From: Verrucomicrobiales bacterium
GTDB taxonomy: Bacteria; Verrucomicrobiota; Verrucomicrobiia; Verrucomicrobiales; DEV007
Direction: 5' to 3'
NCBI GenBank assembly: GCA_016795385.1
Contig: JAEUHI010000050.1
Location: 1-64,000, forward strand
DNA length: 64,000 nt
Shown: piece after piece, positions 33,027 to 41,658 of the stretch
Numbering within the stretch: position 1 is the first letter of the stretch
Layout: the number at the start of each line of letters is the position of its first letter
Made by a program: the position numbers and the translations under genes
Notes under the pieces: model-generated
The model's input: the letters and a program-made list of their open reading frames with translations, nothing else
Databases searched by the model: none
Told to the model about the DNA's origin: nothing

Positions 33027-34154
33027 TTGATGTCGAGCCAACGTCATATCGCCCGCCTTTTGTCCCTCGCCGCCCTCGCGGCAGGCATGGCGTCGGACCG
33101 CACCGCCAAGGCGGAGGAGGCTCCCTCCCCGGTCATTGCGGTGGTCGCCGAGAAGACGGATGGCGTCCTCCGCGAATTCCGTCTCACCGGCACGGTCTCG
33201 GCGAAGCGAGAGGCGCGGCTCTCCTCGCGGACCGACGGCCTCGTCGCCGAAGTGCTCGTCGACGAAGGCAGCCTCGTGAAGCCCGGAGAGGTGATCGCCA
33301 CCCTCGATACGAAGCTGGCCACGATCCAACTTGAGATGATCCGCGCCGAGATCGCCCAGGCGGAGGTGGAGCTGGCCGAGGCCACCCGACGCGAGGAGGA
33401 GGTGCGCGAGATCAGCCAGACCGGCGGCTTCGCCAAATCCGAGGCCGACACCCGCAAGACCGCCGTCCGCATCCGCGAGGCCGCCCTGCGCCGCCTCCAG
33501 GTGCGCGCCGAGGAGCAATCCGAGCTCATCGAGCGACATCGTCTCATCGCCCCCTTCGGCGGCGTCATCAGCGAAAAGATCGCCGAAGCGGGCGAGTGGG
33601 TCGAGACCGGCACCCCCGTCGCCCAACTCGTGGAAACGGAGAACGTGCGTTTCGACCTGCAGGTGCCACAGGAGTTCCTCGCCCGCATCTCGAAAGTCGA
33701 AAAGATCACGGTGTTGCTCGACTCGTTTCCTAACAAACCCCTCAACGCCACGGTGCAGGTGATGGTGCCGGTGAAGGATACCGTCTCGCGGACCTTCCTT
33801 ACCCGGCTGACCCTCGAGGATCCGGAAAAGCTCGCGGCCCCCGGCATGTCGGGCACGGCCATCGCCGGCTATCGCACCGATCAGGTCGCGAGCGTGCGCA
33901 TCCCCCGCGATGCGGTGGTCCGTTTTCCCGATGGCACGGCGAAGGTCTGGATCGTCGTCGGAGAAGGCGGTGCGGAAAAGGTCGCCTCCCGCCTCGTGCG
34001 CACCGGCGGCACTCTCGGGGATTTCACCGAGATCGTCGAAGGTCTCTCCGGCGGTGAGCGTGTCGTCTTGAAAGGAAACGAGGGGCTCCGCGAAGATCAG
34101 GCGGTGAAGGCGAGTCTGGAACAGGGCGCGGGCCCCAGCGCGGAGGCGGAATGA
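33027..34154 (+). CDS. RND efflux periplasmic adaptor (membrane fusion protein)
   Basis: A 375-residue exported adaptor. A signal-peptide-like start is followed by the biotinyl-lipoyl-like half motif ARLSSRTDGLVAEVLVDEGS and LVKPGEVIATLD. A helical hairpin (about 95-165, rich in E/A/R) follows, then the second half motif RLIAPFGGVISEKIAEAGEW. The beta-barrel and membrane-proximal domains complete the HlyD/MFP fold. It connects an inner-membrane RND pump to a TolC-type duct. Its stop overlaps the start of the pump gene by 4 bases (ATGA), so they are translationally coupled. Confidence 0.9.
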   Translation: MMSSQRHIARLLSLAALAAGMASDRTAKAEEAPSPVIAVVAEKTDGVLREFRLTGTVSAKREARLSSRTDGLVAEVLVDEGSLVKPGEVIATLDTKLATIQLEMIRAEIAQAEVELAEATRREEEVREISQTGGFAKSEADTRKTAVRIREAALRRLQVRAEEQSELIERHRLIAPFGGVISEKIAEAGEWVETGTPVAQLVETENVRFDLQVPQEFLARISKVEKITVLLDSFPNKPLNATVQVMVPVKDTVSRTFLTRLTLEDPEKLAAPGMSGTAIAGYRTDQVASVRIPRDAVVRFPDGTAKVWIVVGEGGAEKVASRLVRTGGTLGDFTEIVEGLSGGERVVLKGNEGLREDQAVKASLEQGAGPSAEAE

Positions 34155-37100
34155 TCGACCGCATCCTCACCCACGGCACTCTCGTCACGGTCATTGTGAC
34201 GATGCTTCTCCTCCTCGGCGTCGTCGCGGCGATGCGGGTGCCGGTGCAGATGATCCCCGATCTCGATACGCGCATCATTTCCATTGACACCCGTTGGCCC
34301 GGGGCGACGCCGCAGGATGTGGAAAAGGAGATCCTCATCGAGCAGGAGGATTACCTCCGCGGCCTGCCCAACCTCAAGCGCATGACCTCGCTCGCCACCA
34401 CGGGCGGGGCGGAGATCGAGCTCGAGTTCCCCTTTGGCACCGATCCCAATGAAGCCCTGCTGCTGGTGAACAACGCGCTCAGCCAGGTGCCTTCCTACCC
34501 GGAGAATGTGGACGAGCCCGTCCTCAGCACCGACTCGTTTTCCTACAATCCCTTCATGTCCTTCCGCGTCGTGCCCGCCGTGGGCAATCCGAAAGGCCAT
34601 GATGTGAACGCCCTCCGGGATTTCGTCGACGACAACATCCGGCCGGTGCTCGAGCGGATCGACGGAGTCTCGCAAGTACGTCTGGGAGGCGGCGCGGAGA
34701 GGCAGATCCGCATCCGCGTAGATGCCGCGAAGCTGGCCGAGCGCAACATCACCCTGGGCGAAGTCCGCGACGCCATCCGCGCGCGCAATGTGGATGTGTC
34801 AGGCGGGGATCTCGACAGCGGGAAGCGCCGCTACCTCCTCCGCACCGTCGGACGCTTCGACCGGGTCGAGGAGTTGCAGGATCTCATCCTCGCACGGCGG
34901 GGCGACTCCATCGTCCGCCTCGGCGAAGTGGCCGAGGTGGAACTGGGCCTCGCCGAGCTGCGCAATCTTTCCTACTCGGATGGAGACGCGAACATCCGCG
35001 TCAGTCTCGTCCGCCAGACGGGATCGAATGTCATCTCGATCAAGGAAGCCGTCCTCCCCGAGGTGGAGCGTCTCAACCGCGATCTCCTCGAACCCGAGGG
35101 ACTGCGCATGGAATTGAGCAACGACGACGTCCGCTATGTCGAGGATTCCGTCGATAATGTCGTGAAAAACATCCTGATCGGCGCGACTCTCGCCGCCCTT
35201 GTGCTGTTTCTCTACCTGCGCTCCGGCACCGCCACCCTGATCGGCATGACGGGCATGCCCGTGTGCATCGTCGCCGGATTCATCGGCCTGCTCCTCCTCG
35301 ATCGCACCATCAACGTGATCTCGATGGCCGGCATCGCCTTTGCCATCGGCATGACCGTCGACAACACCATTGTCGTGCTCGAAAGCATCGAGATCGAGAG
35401 GCGCAAGGGCAAGAGCCGCTACGAGGCGGCGCGGGACGGCGTGAGGAATGTCTGGACCGCCGTGCTCTCGGGGACGATGACGACGGTGCTCGTCTTCCTG
35501 CCGCTCCTCTTCGTGAAGGAGGAGGCGGGCCAACTCTTCTCCGACATCGGCATCGCCATTTCCGCCTCGATCCTCGTCTCCATGCTCGTCGCCGTGACCG
35601 TGGTGCCCGTGGCTTACGCGAATCTCCCCGAAGGCAAAGGGGTCGAAGACCTGCCTCCGGCGAGACGCCAGATCCTCCTCGGACCGCTCGGGTGGATTCT
35701 CGGCAAGGCCTGGCGGCGCTTCGCCTGCATCGCCGTCTCCCTCACCGTCGCCGTCGGAGCCTTCATCGTGCTGACTCCGCCCGCCGAGTACTTGCCCGAG
35801 GGGGAGGAGGCAAAATCGTTTTCCACCCTGATCGCCCCACCCGGCTACAGCCTCCTCGAAATGGATCGAATCGCCCTGGAGTTGCAGACGGAGACCCTCC
35901 CGGCCCTGGACGGCGATCCCGCCGACTTCGACTCGGGCAAAGACCGGATCCCCGCCCTCTCCCGCATCACCTTCATCGTCGAGCCGGAAACGATGAGGGT
36001 AATTGCCGTCACGAAAAATCCCAAACACATCGATGCCTTCATGGATCTGATGAACGAGCGACTCCGCCGCTATCCAGGTATGCGCTCCTTCTCCACGCGA
36101 GGCTCCATCATCTCCAGCAACGATGGCGGCACGCGCGCCGTCGCGCTCGACATCAGTGGCGGCGACCTGCCCTCCCTCTACGCCGCGGCCACCGAGGTGT
36201 ATCGAAAGGCCGGCGACGTCATCACCGACGCTCAGATCAATTCCGTGCCCTCTTCGCTCGTCCTCGGACAGCCCCTTCTGGAAATCCGTCCCCGGTGGGA
36301 GCGGCTCGAGGAACTCGGCTTCGGCACCCGCGATTTCGGCTTCGCCGCCGCCGCCCTCGGCGATGGAGCCTTCGTCGATGAATTCTATTTCGATGACGAC
36401 AAGATCGACATCTTTCTCTACAGCGAGGCCGGTGATCACCAGGATCTCGCCCGCCTTGACACCTTGCCCGTCTTTACCCCACAAGGCACGGTGATGCCGC
36501 TCGGAGCCCTCGCCGAGATCCGCGAGACGGTCGACACCGCCGAGATCCGCCGCGTCGACGGGAAACGCACCGTCACCCTCTATATCGTGCCACCACGTTC
36601 TCTTGCCCTCGAGACCGCCGTCGAGCAAGTCCGCGAAGAGGTCGTCCGGCCGCTGCGCGAACAGGGGATCCTGCCGGCCGATATCGGAGTCGATCTCACC
36701 GGGGCCAGTGATCAGCTCGAAGCCACGCGCCATTCCCTCGCCGGGAATCTCTGGATCGCCGTCGTCCTCTGTTACCTGCAGCTCGTCGTCATCTACCGGC
36801 ACTGGGGTTATCCCTTCCTCATTCTCATCACCGTGCCCCTCGGGATTGCCGGCGGCATCATCGGGCTCTGGATCCTCAATCATCTGGGCGGTGTCCTGCC
36901 TCTCTTCGGGCTCGCTCCGATCCGGCAGCCCTTCGACATGATCACCATGCTCGGCTTCCTCATTCTCCTCGGCACGGCGGTGAACAACCCCATCCTCATC
37001 GTCGAGCGGTCCGTGGAGAACTTCCGCGAGCACGGGATGGATGCCGTCGCCGCCGTGCGCGACGCCGTCGCAACCCGCCTCCGTCCCATCCTCATGACCA

Positions 37101-37294
37101 CGAGCACCACGGTGATGGGCCTCGCACCGCTCGTCTTTCTCCCGGGTGCCGGCACCGAGCTCTATCGCGGACTCGGTGCCATCGTCCTCTTCGGCCTCGG
37201 CTTCACCGCCCTCATCACCCTGACCTTTCTCCCTTCGCTGATGGTCGGCGTGCTCGGATGGATGGAGCGTCTCCGCCGACGCCCCACCGCCTGA
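34151..37294 (+). CDS. RND-family efflux pump (AcrB/MdtB-like inner-membrane permease)
   Basis: A 1047-residue pump with the RND layout. The first helix (LVTVIVTMLLLLGVVAAMRV) is followed by the porter domain (RWPGATPQDVEKEILIEQED) and helices 2-6. The proton-relay region AIGMTVDNTIVVLESIE carries one Asp-Asn where AcrB has Asp-Asp. The second porter half and helices 8-12 follow (LGTAVNNPILIVERSVENFR). Length matches HAE1-type pumps. It is likely drug, bile-acid or metabolite efflux driven by protons. The gene ends back-to-back with a convergent gene, with the two stops forming TGATCA. Confidence 0.9.
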   Translation: MIDRILTHGTLVTVIVTMLLLLGVVAAMRVPVQMIPDLDTRIISIDTRWPGATPQDVEKEILIEQEDYLRGLPNLKRMTSLATTGGAEIELEFPFGTDPNEALLLVNNALSQVPSYPENVDEPVLSTDSFSYNPFMSFRVVPAVGNPKGHDVNALRDFVDDNIRPVLERIDGVSQVRLGGGAERQIRIRVDAAKLAERNITLGEVRDAIRARNVDVSGGDLDSGKRRYLLRTVGRFDRVEELQDLILARRGDSIVRLGEVAEVELGLAELRNLSYSDGDANIRVSLVRQTGSNVISIKEAVLPEVERLNRDLLEPEGLRMELSNDDVRYVEDSVDNVVKNILIGATLAALVLFLYLRSGTATLIGMTGMPVCIVAGFIGLLLLDRTINVISMAGIAFAIGMTVDNTIVVLESIEIERRKGKSRYEAARDGVRNVWTAVLSGTMTTVLVFLPLLFVKEEAGQLFSDIGIAISASILVSMLVAVTVVPVAYANLPEGKGVEDLPPARRQILLGPLGWILGKAWRRFACIAVSLTVAVGAFIVLTPPAEYLPEGEEAKSFSTLIAPPGYSLLEMDRIALELQTETLPALDGDPADFDSGKDRIPALSRITFIVEPETMRVIAVTKNPKHIDAFMDLMNERLRRYPGMRSFSTRGSIISSNDGGTRAVALDISGGDLPSLYAAATEVYRKAGDVITDAQINSVPSSLVLGQPLLEIRPRWERLEELGFGTRDFGFAAAALGDGAFVDEFYFDDDKIDIFLYSEAGDHQDLARLDTLPVFTPQGTVMPLGALAEIRETVDTAEIRRVDGKRTVTLYIVPPRSLALETAVEQVREEVVRPLREQGILPADIGVDLTGASDQLEATRHSLAGNLWIAVVLCYLQLVVIYRHWGYPFLILITVPLGIAGGIIGLWILNHLGGVLPLFGLAPIRQPFDMITMLGFLILLGTAVNNPILIVERSVENFREHGMDAVAAVRDAVATRLRPILMTTSTTVMGLAPLVFLPGAGTELYRGLGAIVLFGLGFTALITLTFLPSLMVGVLGWMERLRRRPTA

Positions 37295-37678
37295 TCAGAC
37301 GCGATCGAGAGCGTTGCCCGTGACGAAAAGATTGCGCGACTTGAACGCGGCCGGGGAATCCTTCAGGAGGAAAAGCCGCATCTCGCGCGAACGGCCGGCA
37401 AAGCTGGGGTCGGCGAGGTATCGTTCCGGCTTCCGGACCCACCCGGGGCTCCGCCAGCCCTGTTGTCCCGAGAGCATTTCCGCGACCGCGGCGAGATAAG
37501 CGTCGATCCATCGTCTTTCAGGGGCATCCGTTCCCAAAGCAGGCGGCTCCTCTGCAAATGCCGCCTCACCCGGCTGCTCCCGGAATTCATCGAGAAAGTC
37601 CGCCAGTTCCATCAGAAAGAGTGCCCCGCGCGAAACCCGGACGGCCACTTCCGCGAGCGTTTTGGGTCGGGCTTCCAT
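37295..37678 (-). CDS. Conserved small protein paired with a nucleotidyltransferase-like gene
   Basis: A 127-residue protein starting MEARPKTLAEVAVRVSRGA. Notable stretches are LADFLDEFREQPGEAAFAEE, RWIDAYLAAVAEMLSGQQGW and a C-terminal block ending FKSRNLFVTGNALDRV. This pattern (A-F-x-x-E-P, D-A-Y-L-A-A-x-A-E, W-x-x-P-x-W, S-P-x-A-F-x-x-R-N-L-F-V-x-x-N-A-L-D-R) recurs, as far as I recall, in many bacteria beside nucleotidyltransferase-like genes. It overlaps the upstream gene by ATGA at 37678. A toxin-antitoxin or cofactor role is inferred only from this pairing. Confidence 0.6.
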   Translation of the reverse strand: MEARPKTLAEVAVRVSRGALFLMELADFLDEFREQPGEAAFAEEPPALGTDAPERRWIDAYLAAVAEMLSGQQGWRSPGWVRKPERYLADPSFAGRSREMRLFLLKDSPAAFKSRNLFVTGNALDRV

Positions 37679-38238
37679 CACGATTCTCGAAGCTGTTCCA
37701 GTAACTCTGACACAAAAAATCCCGTTCGCTCCGGCAGCTCGCGATCCGGGAAAAATTTGAGAACCACACGCGCCACCTGTTCGCGACGGGTGATGTCCAG
37801 ATGGCGGCACAACCAGATCGCGTCCTGCATATCTGTCGATACCTCGCCTTCCTCAGGTCCGCCACCGCGGGCTGCAAGGCATTTCATCGCCAAGAGGTAT
37901 TCGGGATTCGCCGCATAAACTTTCAGGTGGGAGAGTTCGAGCGCATCGAGAGGATCGACGCCATCTCCATCATGGATCGAAAGGAAGCCCTTCACATCAT
38001 CGTTCAGCCAATTCCAACTCCACCCCATCTCGGCCGCCACTTCAAAGGCCGCTTTCCTCACGATGGCGGCTGGCTCAAAAACAGCGTCGATGTCCTTGGT
38101 CGAGTTTCGCGCCGAAAACGCCAAACATAAACAAGCGCCACCATAGAGACAGATTTCTCCGCGCGTGCCGTGTGCGGCCAACCAAGCGTTCACCGATTCG
38201 AGGCCTTTCCGGATCTCCGCTGGAGTCAATGACTGCAT
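37678..38238 (-). CDS. DUF6036/AbiEii-like nucleotidyltransferase
   Basis: A 186-residue protein with a nucleotidyltransferase-type core. The motif ICLYGGACLCLAF has the G-G turn at about 33-34, and RNSTKDIDAVF supplies the D-x-D (Asp49, Asp51). A downstream helical region (LKVYAANPEYLLAMKCLAARG, then QDAIWLCRHL) resembles AbiEii/MNT-type substrate domains. Such proteins can act as toxins that modify tRNA or proteins. The overlapping downstream gene (ATGA) would be its partner. Flanking genes run in unrelated operons, consistent with a horizontally acquired module. Confidence 0.65.
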   Translation of the reverse strand: MQSLTPAEIRKGLESVNAWLAAHGTRGEICLYGGACLCLAFSARNSTKDIDAVFEPAAIVRKAAFEVAAEMGWSWNWLNDDVKGFLSIHDGDGVDPLDALELSHLKVYAANPEYLLAMKCLAARGGGPEEGEVSTDMQDAIWLCRHLDITRREQVARVVLKFFPDRELPERTGFFVSELLEQLRES

Positions 38239-38291
38239 GCTCTAGCCAAGGATAACCGATGCAGGAGTTTCGTCCATCCCCACTCTCACCC

Positions 38292-39644
38292 TCACTCCAC
38301 CTCCGCCACCGGATTCGCCGGACGCGTCACGAAATACAGCACCAGCGCGACCGCGACGATCCCGGCGGCGACGAGCGGAGCGACATGACCGCCTTCGTTC
38401 TGCCAGGAAGAGGCAATCCGCACACCGATCAAGACGAGGCAGACGAAGGCTCCCAGCACCGGAATCACCACCGGCACTTCGAAACTACCCCGGGGTTCAT
38501 GGGGACGCAGCTTCAGCACCACCAGGGAGACATTCACCACCGAAAAAACCATCAGCAGCAGAAGAACGGTCGACTCCGCGAGCTGCTTCACGCTGCCGCT
38601 GAGGATCAGCGCCGTGACAATGGCAAACAGCAGCAGGATGGCCACATGCGGCGTGCGGCGGACCGGATGAATCCTCCCCAGGATCGCCGGCAGGAGACGT
38701 TGCCGGCTCATCCCGTAGAGCAGGCGCGATCCCATGATGTAATTGAGCAGGGCCGTGTTGCCGATGGCGAAGAGGGTGATCACCAGATAGACCGAATCAA
38801 TGTTGCGGAACCAGGGGGCGGCCGCCTTTGCCACATCCATCAGCGGCGCTTTGCTCTTCGCGAGATCCTGCCAAGGCATCACCGACACCGCGGTGATCGC
38901 CACCGCCATGTAGATCAAGGTGGCCACGATCATCGCCGAGATGATGCCGAGGGGCACGTCGCGTTTCGGGTTCTTTACCTCCTCGCTCACATTGAGGACA
39001 TCCTCGAAGCCGATGAAGGAGAAGAACATCACGACGGCGCCCTGGAGGATGAGCATCAGCGGAAAGGCGTCGACAACGCCATCGGCGCGGACCGGCGTCT
39101 CGAGATAGTCCACTCCGCCCCAAAAACGCATCCCCACGGCGATGATGAAGATCAATCCCGAGGCCTCCACCACCGTGCAGACGATGTTCGCCCACATGCT
39201 TTCGCGGATGCCGCGATAGATGAGGAGACCGACGAGCAGGACGATGACGATGGCAACGAACTTCACCGGCAACTCCATGCCGAGCCCTTTCCCGATCGTC
39301 TCCGCCATCGCCTGCGATCCGGTCGCCATGCTCGTCAGCCCGCTCATCATCACGCAGAGCCCCACCACATAGCTGAGCCACGGGATCCCGAGGGCGCGAT
39401 GGGTCACGAAGGCGGCACCCCCCGCCTTGGGGTAACGGCTGCCAACGCAGGCGTAGGACAGACCCGTGAGCAAGGCCACGATCATCGCCGCGAGAAAAGC
39501 CAGCCAGATCGCATTGCCGAGGGTGTCGGCGGCCTTCCCGATCAGCGCGTAGATCCCCGCTCCGAGCATGGAGCCGAGTCCATAAAGCGCCACCTGCCAG
39601 GCGGAGAGGGAACGATGCAGGGTGTGTTCTTCGTTCGCGTGCAT
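38292..39644 (-). CDS. APC-superfamily amino acid permease
   Basis: A 450-residue protein with 12 predicted membrane segments. It has APC signatures near the N-terminus (LYGLGSMLGAGIYALIGKAA) and FFSFIGFEDVLNVSEEVKNP in the middle, and NTALLNYIMGSRLLYGMSRQ later. The start at 39644 (MHANEEHTLHRSLSAW) is preferred because residues upstream of it are Pro/Arg-rich and out of family. It likely imports or exchanges an amino acid or amine. It is not obviously cotranscribed with its neighbours. Confidence 0.85.
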   Translation of the reverse strand: MHANEEHTLHRSLSAWQVALYGLGSMLGAGIYALIGKAADTLGNAIWLAFLAAMIVALLTGLSYACVGSRYPKAGGAAFVTHRALGIPWLSYVVGLCVMMSGLTSMATGSQAMAETIGKGLGMELPVKFVAIVIVLLVGLLIYRGIRESMWANIVCTVVEASGLIFIIAVGMRFWGGVDYLETPVRADGVVDAFPLMLILQGAVVMFFSFIGFEDVLNVSEEVKNPKRDVPLGIISAMIVATLIYMAVAITAVSVMPWQDLAKSKAPLMDVAKAAAPWFRNIDSVYLVITLFAIGNTALLNYIMGSRLLYGMSRQRLLPAILGRIHPVRRTPHVAILLLFAIVTALILSGSVKQLAESTVLLLLMVFSVVNVSLVVLKLRPHEPRGSFEVPVVIPVLGAFVCLVLIGVRIASSWQNEGGHVAPLVAAGIVAVALVLYFVTRPANPVAEVE

Positions 39645-39826
39645 GTCAGGATTGGTGGGGCATCTCGGACGCGCCTCAGTCTGGGGGAAGGACGCCATCG
39701 GATCAAGGGAGGTTTTGCGGAAAAGACGTCCATCGGGAGTCCGGGAGTTTTCCCCCGACGGCGGGGCGTTTTCGTTTGCATTCACGGCGGCCGGCTCAAC
39801 CGTCTCTTCCTTCTCCCTCCTCGTTC

Positions 39827-40501
39827 ATGATCACCCCATCCCCCATCTCCCGCTCCTTCGTCCTCCTCGCAGCCACCTTTCTCTCCGCCAGCACCGCACG
39901 GAGTGATATCGCCATCACCGCCCGCGAAGTCGGCAAGGATGTCGTCTTCAGCTACACCGGCTCGATCGATCTGACCGGGCTCGGAGCCACTTCCTCCGCG
40001 AGTGTCCGCGGCATCGTTTACCCGGTGAACGCCCTCGTGGAGTTCGCCGGACCGACCATGATCGACAACGCGGCGGTGTTTCACAACGGCCTCATCGCCA
40101 ACCAAGCCGAGGATGTTCCCGACAACATCGGTACTGGCGGAGCCAAAATCGTCACCCGCTCCTCCGGCAGTTACTTCTCCGTGAATCGCTCCGGCATCAA
40201 GGTACCCAACGGATACGTCAGCGGAAGCACGATTTCCGGTAGCATGACCTTCGCTCAAGCGACTCTCGCGACCATGGGGGTGAACACCGGCAACGCCCCT
40301 TATGAGTGGCTCCTGGGCAACGGCCAGAAAGTCACCCTCACCTTTCTCACTCCCATCGACGCCTCCGCCGAGGATCTGAAGAAGGAATTGAAGCAGTTGA
40401 AGAAAAAACTCCGCGCCGCGAAACAAAATGGAAAAGCGGCCCTCGTCCGGAAGTTTCTCAAACAGATCAAGGCGGCAAAGGCGGACTTGAAAGCGATCTG
40501 A
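39827..40501 (+). CDS. Exported protein with Lys-rich coiled-coil tail, unknown function
   Basis: A 224-residue protein with a signal peptide (MITPSPISRSFVLLAATFLS, cleavage near ARS). The beta-rich body resembles the N-terminal part of PEP-CTERM proteins, with DVVFSYTGSIDLTGLGATSS, an EWLLGNGQKVTLTF strand and a Ser/Gly-rich centre. However, the C-terminus is a charged helix (EDLKKELKQLKKKLRAAKQN ... AAKADLKAI) with no PEP motif or membrane segment. The positive tail might bind acidic polymer or DNA, which is an inference. It lies divergently from the APC permease and converges with the Kelch gene. Confidence 0.55.
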   Translation: MITPSPISRSFVLLAATFLSASTARSDIAITAREVGKDVVFSYTGSIDLTGLGATSSASVRGIVYPVNALVEFAGPTMIDNAAVFHNGLIANQAEDVPDNIGTGGAKIVTRSSGSYFSVNRSGIKVPNGYVSGSTISGSMTFAQATLATMGVNTGNAPYEWLLGNGQKVTLTFLTPIDASAEDLKKELKQLKKKLRAAKQNGKAALVRKFLKQIKAAKADLKAI

Positions 40502-40526
40502 AAAGAATCGATCGGCGATCTTTCCC

Positions 40527-41522
40527 CTACTTTCCGAAATCCTCCGGCAGGGACAGCGCCCACACCTCGCTCGAGAGCGGGCGGGCGTGGCCTCCGGCGA
40601 TCCAGAGTTGGTCGTGCAGGACAAAGGCCGAATGCTCGTGGCGGGCCTTCCACGTGTTGGGCGTTTCGAGTTTCTCCCACTGCTTGCCATCGGCGGAATG
40701 CCAGACATCGCCGTAGTTGTCGGGCTCCTTGGCCCAGCCGCCGAGCACCCAGATGCGCCCGCGGTAAACCTCCGCCGCGAACCAGAGACGCGGCCCCCAG
40801 GGCGCGGACGCCGTCTCCAGCCGCCATTCTTTTCCGTCCGCGCTCGACCAGACATCGTTCTTCGCGTGGTAATCCGGCACGTAATTGCCACCCCCAAAGA
40901 GGTAGATGCGTCCGTTCAGAACCACGGCCTGATGATAGGCCCGCGGCGACCATGGAGCGACCGCCGTCTCGAGCCGCCACTCTTTTCCATCGGCGCTCGA
41001 CCAGACATCGTTCTTCAGGCTCGCGGCGTCACCGAAGAAATAATTCTCCGTGCCTCCCAAGACCCAGAGGCGGTCCTGGAAAACGAGCGCCGCCCCCGCG
41101 AGGCGCGCCGACCACGGGGCCTCCGCCGTCGCCTCTTCCCATCGCACGCCATCCTCCGACGACCAGACCCGCCGGCTCGCCGAATGTCCCGGCAAGCGTC
41201 CGTTGTACCAGCCCCCGAGGTGCCACATTCTTCCGCGAAAGACCGCGTTCATCGGCAGGTCCGTGTGCAGGATCGGCACCGGGTCGGCGACCTTCGACCA
41301 CGTCACTCCGTCGGGCGACGACCAAAGGTCGCGGGGAGGAGCCTCGTCCGAGCGAAACCAACCACCCAAAACCCAGAGCTTGCCCGCAAAGGAATACTCC
41401 GCCTGCGAGTCACGCGCCTGCCATGGCGCCACTGAAACGAGCCTCCAATCCGGCGGCTCCGCCACGACCGGGATCGAGGTGGTAAAAAGGATCGGAACAA
41501 CAAACAGCACGAGTCGGTTCAT
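40527..41522 (-). CDS. Exported Kelch-repeat protein
   Basis: A 331-residue protein with a signal peptide (LVLFVVPILFTTSIPVVAEP). Six Kelch-type blades are visible, each with W-V-L/H-L-G-G-W/T/G and a following D-V-W-S-S-A/P-D-G-x-x-W: KLWVLGGWFRSDEAPPRDLW, RMWHLGGWYNG, RLWVLGGTENYFFG, RIYLFGGGNYVPD, RIWVLGGWAKEPDNYGDVW and QLWIAGGHARP. This yields a six-bladed beta-propeller. It probably binds carbohydrate or protein outside the cell; no catalytic residue was assigned. Confidence 0.8.
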   Translation of the reverse strand: MNRLVLFVVPILFTTSIPVVAEPPDWRLVSVAPWQARDSQAEYSFAGKLWVLGGWFRSDEAPPRDLWSSPDGVTWSKVADPVPILHTDLPMNAVFRGRMWHLGGWYNGRLPGHSASRRVWSSEDGVRWEEATAEAPWSARLAGAALVFQDRLWVLGGTENYFFGDAASLKNDVWSSADGKEWRLETAVAPWSPRAYHQAVVLNGRIYLFGGGNYVPDYHAKNDVWSSADGKEWRLETASAPWGPRLWFAAEVYRGRIWVLGGWAKEPDNYGDVWHSADGKQWEKLETPNTWKARHEHSAFVLHDQLWIAGGHARPLSSEVWALSLPEDFGK

Positions 41523-41600
41523 GCGCCCTCATCATGTCAACGGGCACGCGCGCTGACCAGCCTGAACTCAGGCTTGATCAGGGACAGCGGTAGAATGTGG

Positions 41601-41618
41601 CTGCGACTTCAGTCGCAG
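41601..41618. other. Hairpin CTGCGACT-TC-AGTCGCAG
   Basis: A perfect 8-bp stem with a 2-base loop in the gap between the Kelch gene start and the downstream end of the sulfhydrylase gene. A further GCGACT copy follows at about 41626. It could be the terminator of the minus-strand sulfhydrylase gene or one copy of an interspersed repeat. Confidence 0.45.
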
Positions 41619-41658
41619 AAAACTTCGCGACTGAAACCTTCATCAACCGCCCCTTCCC

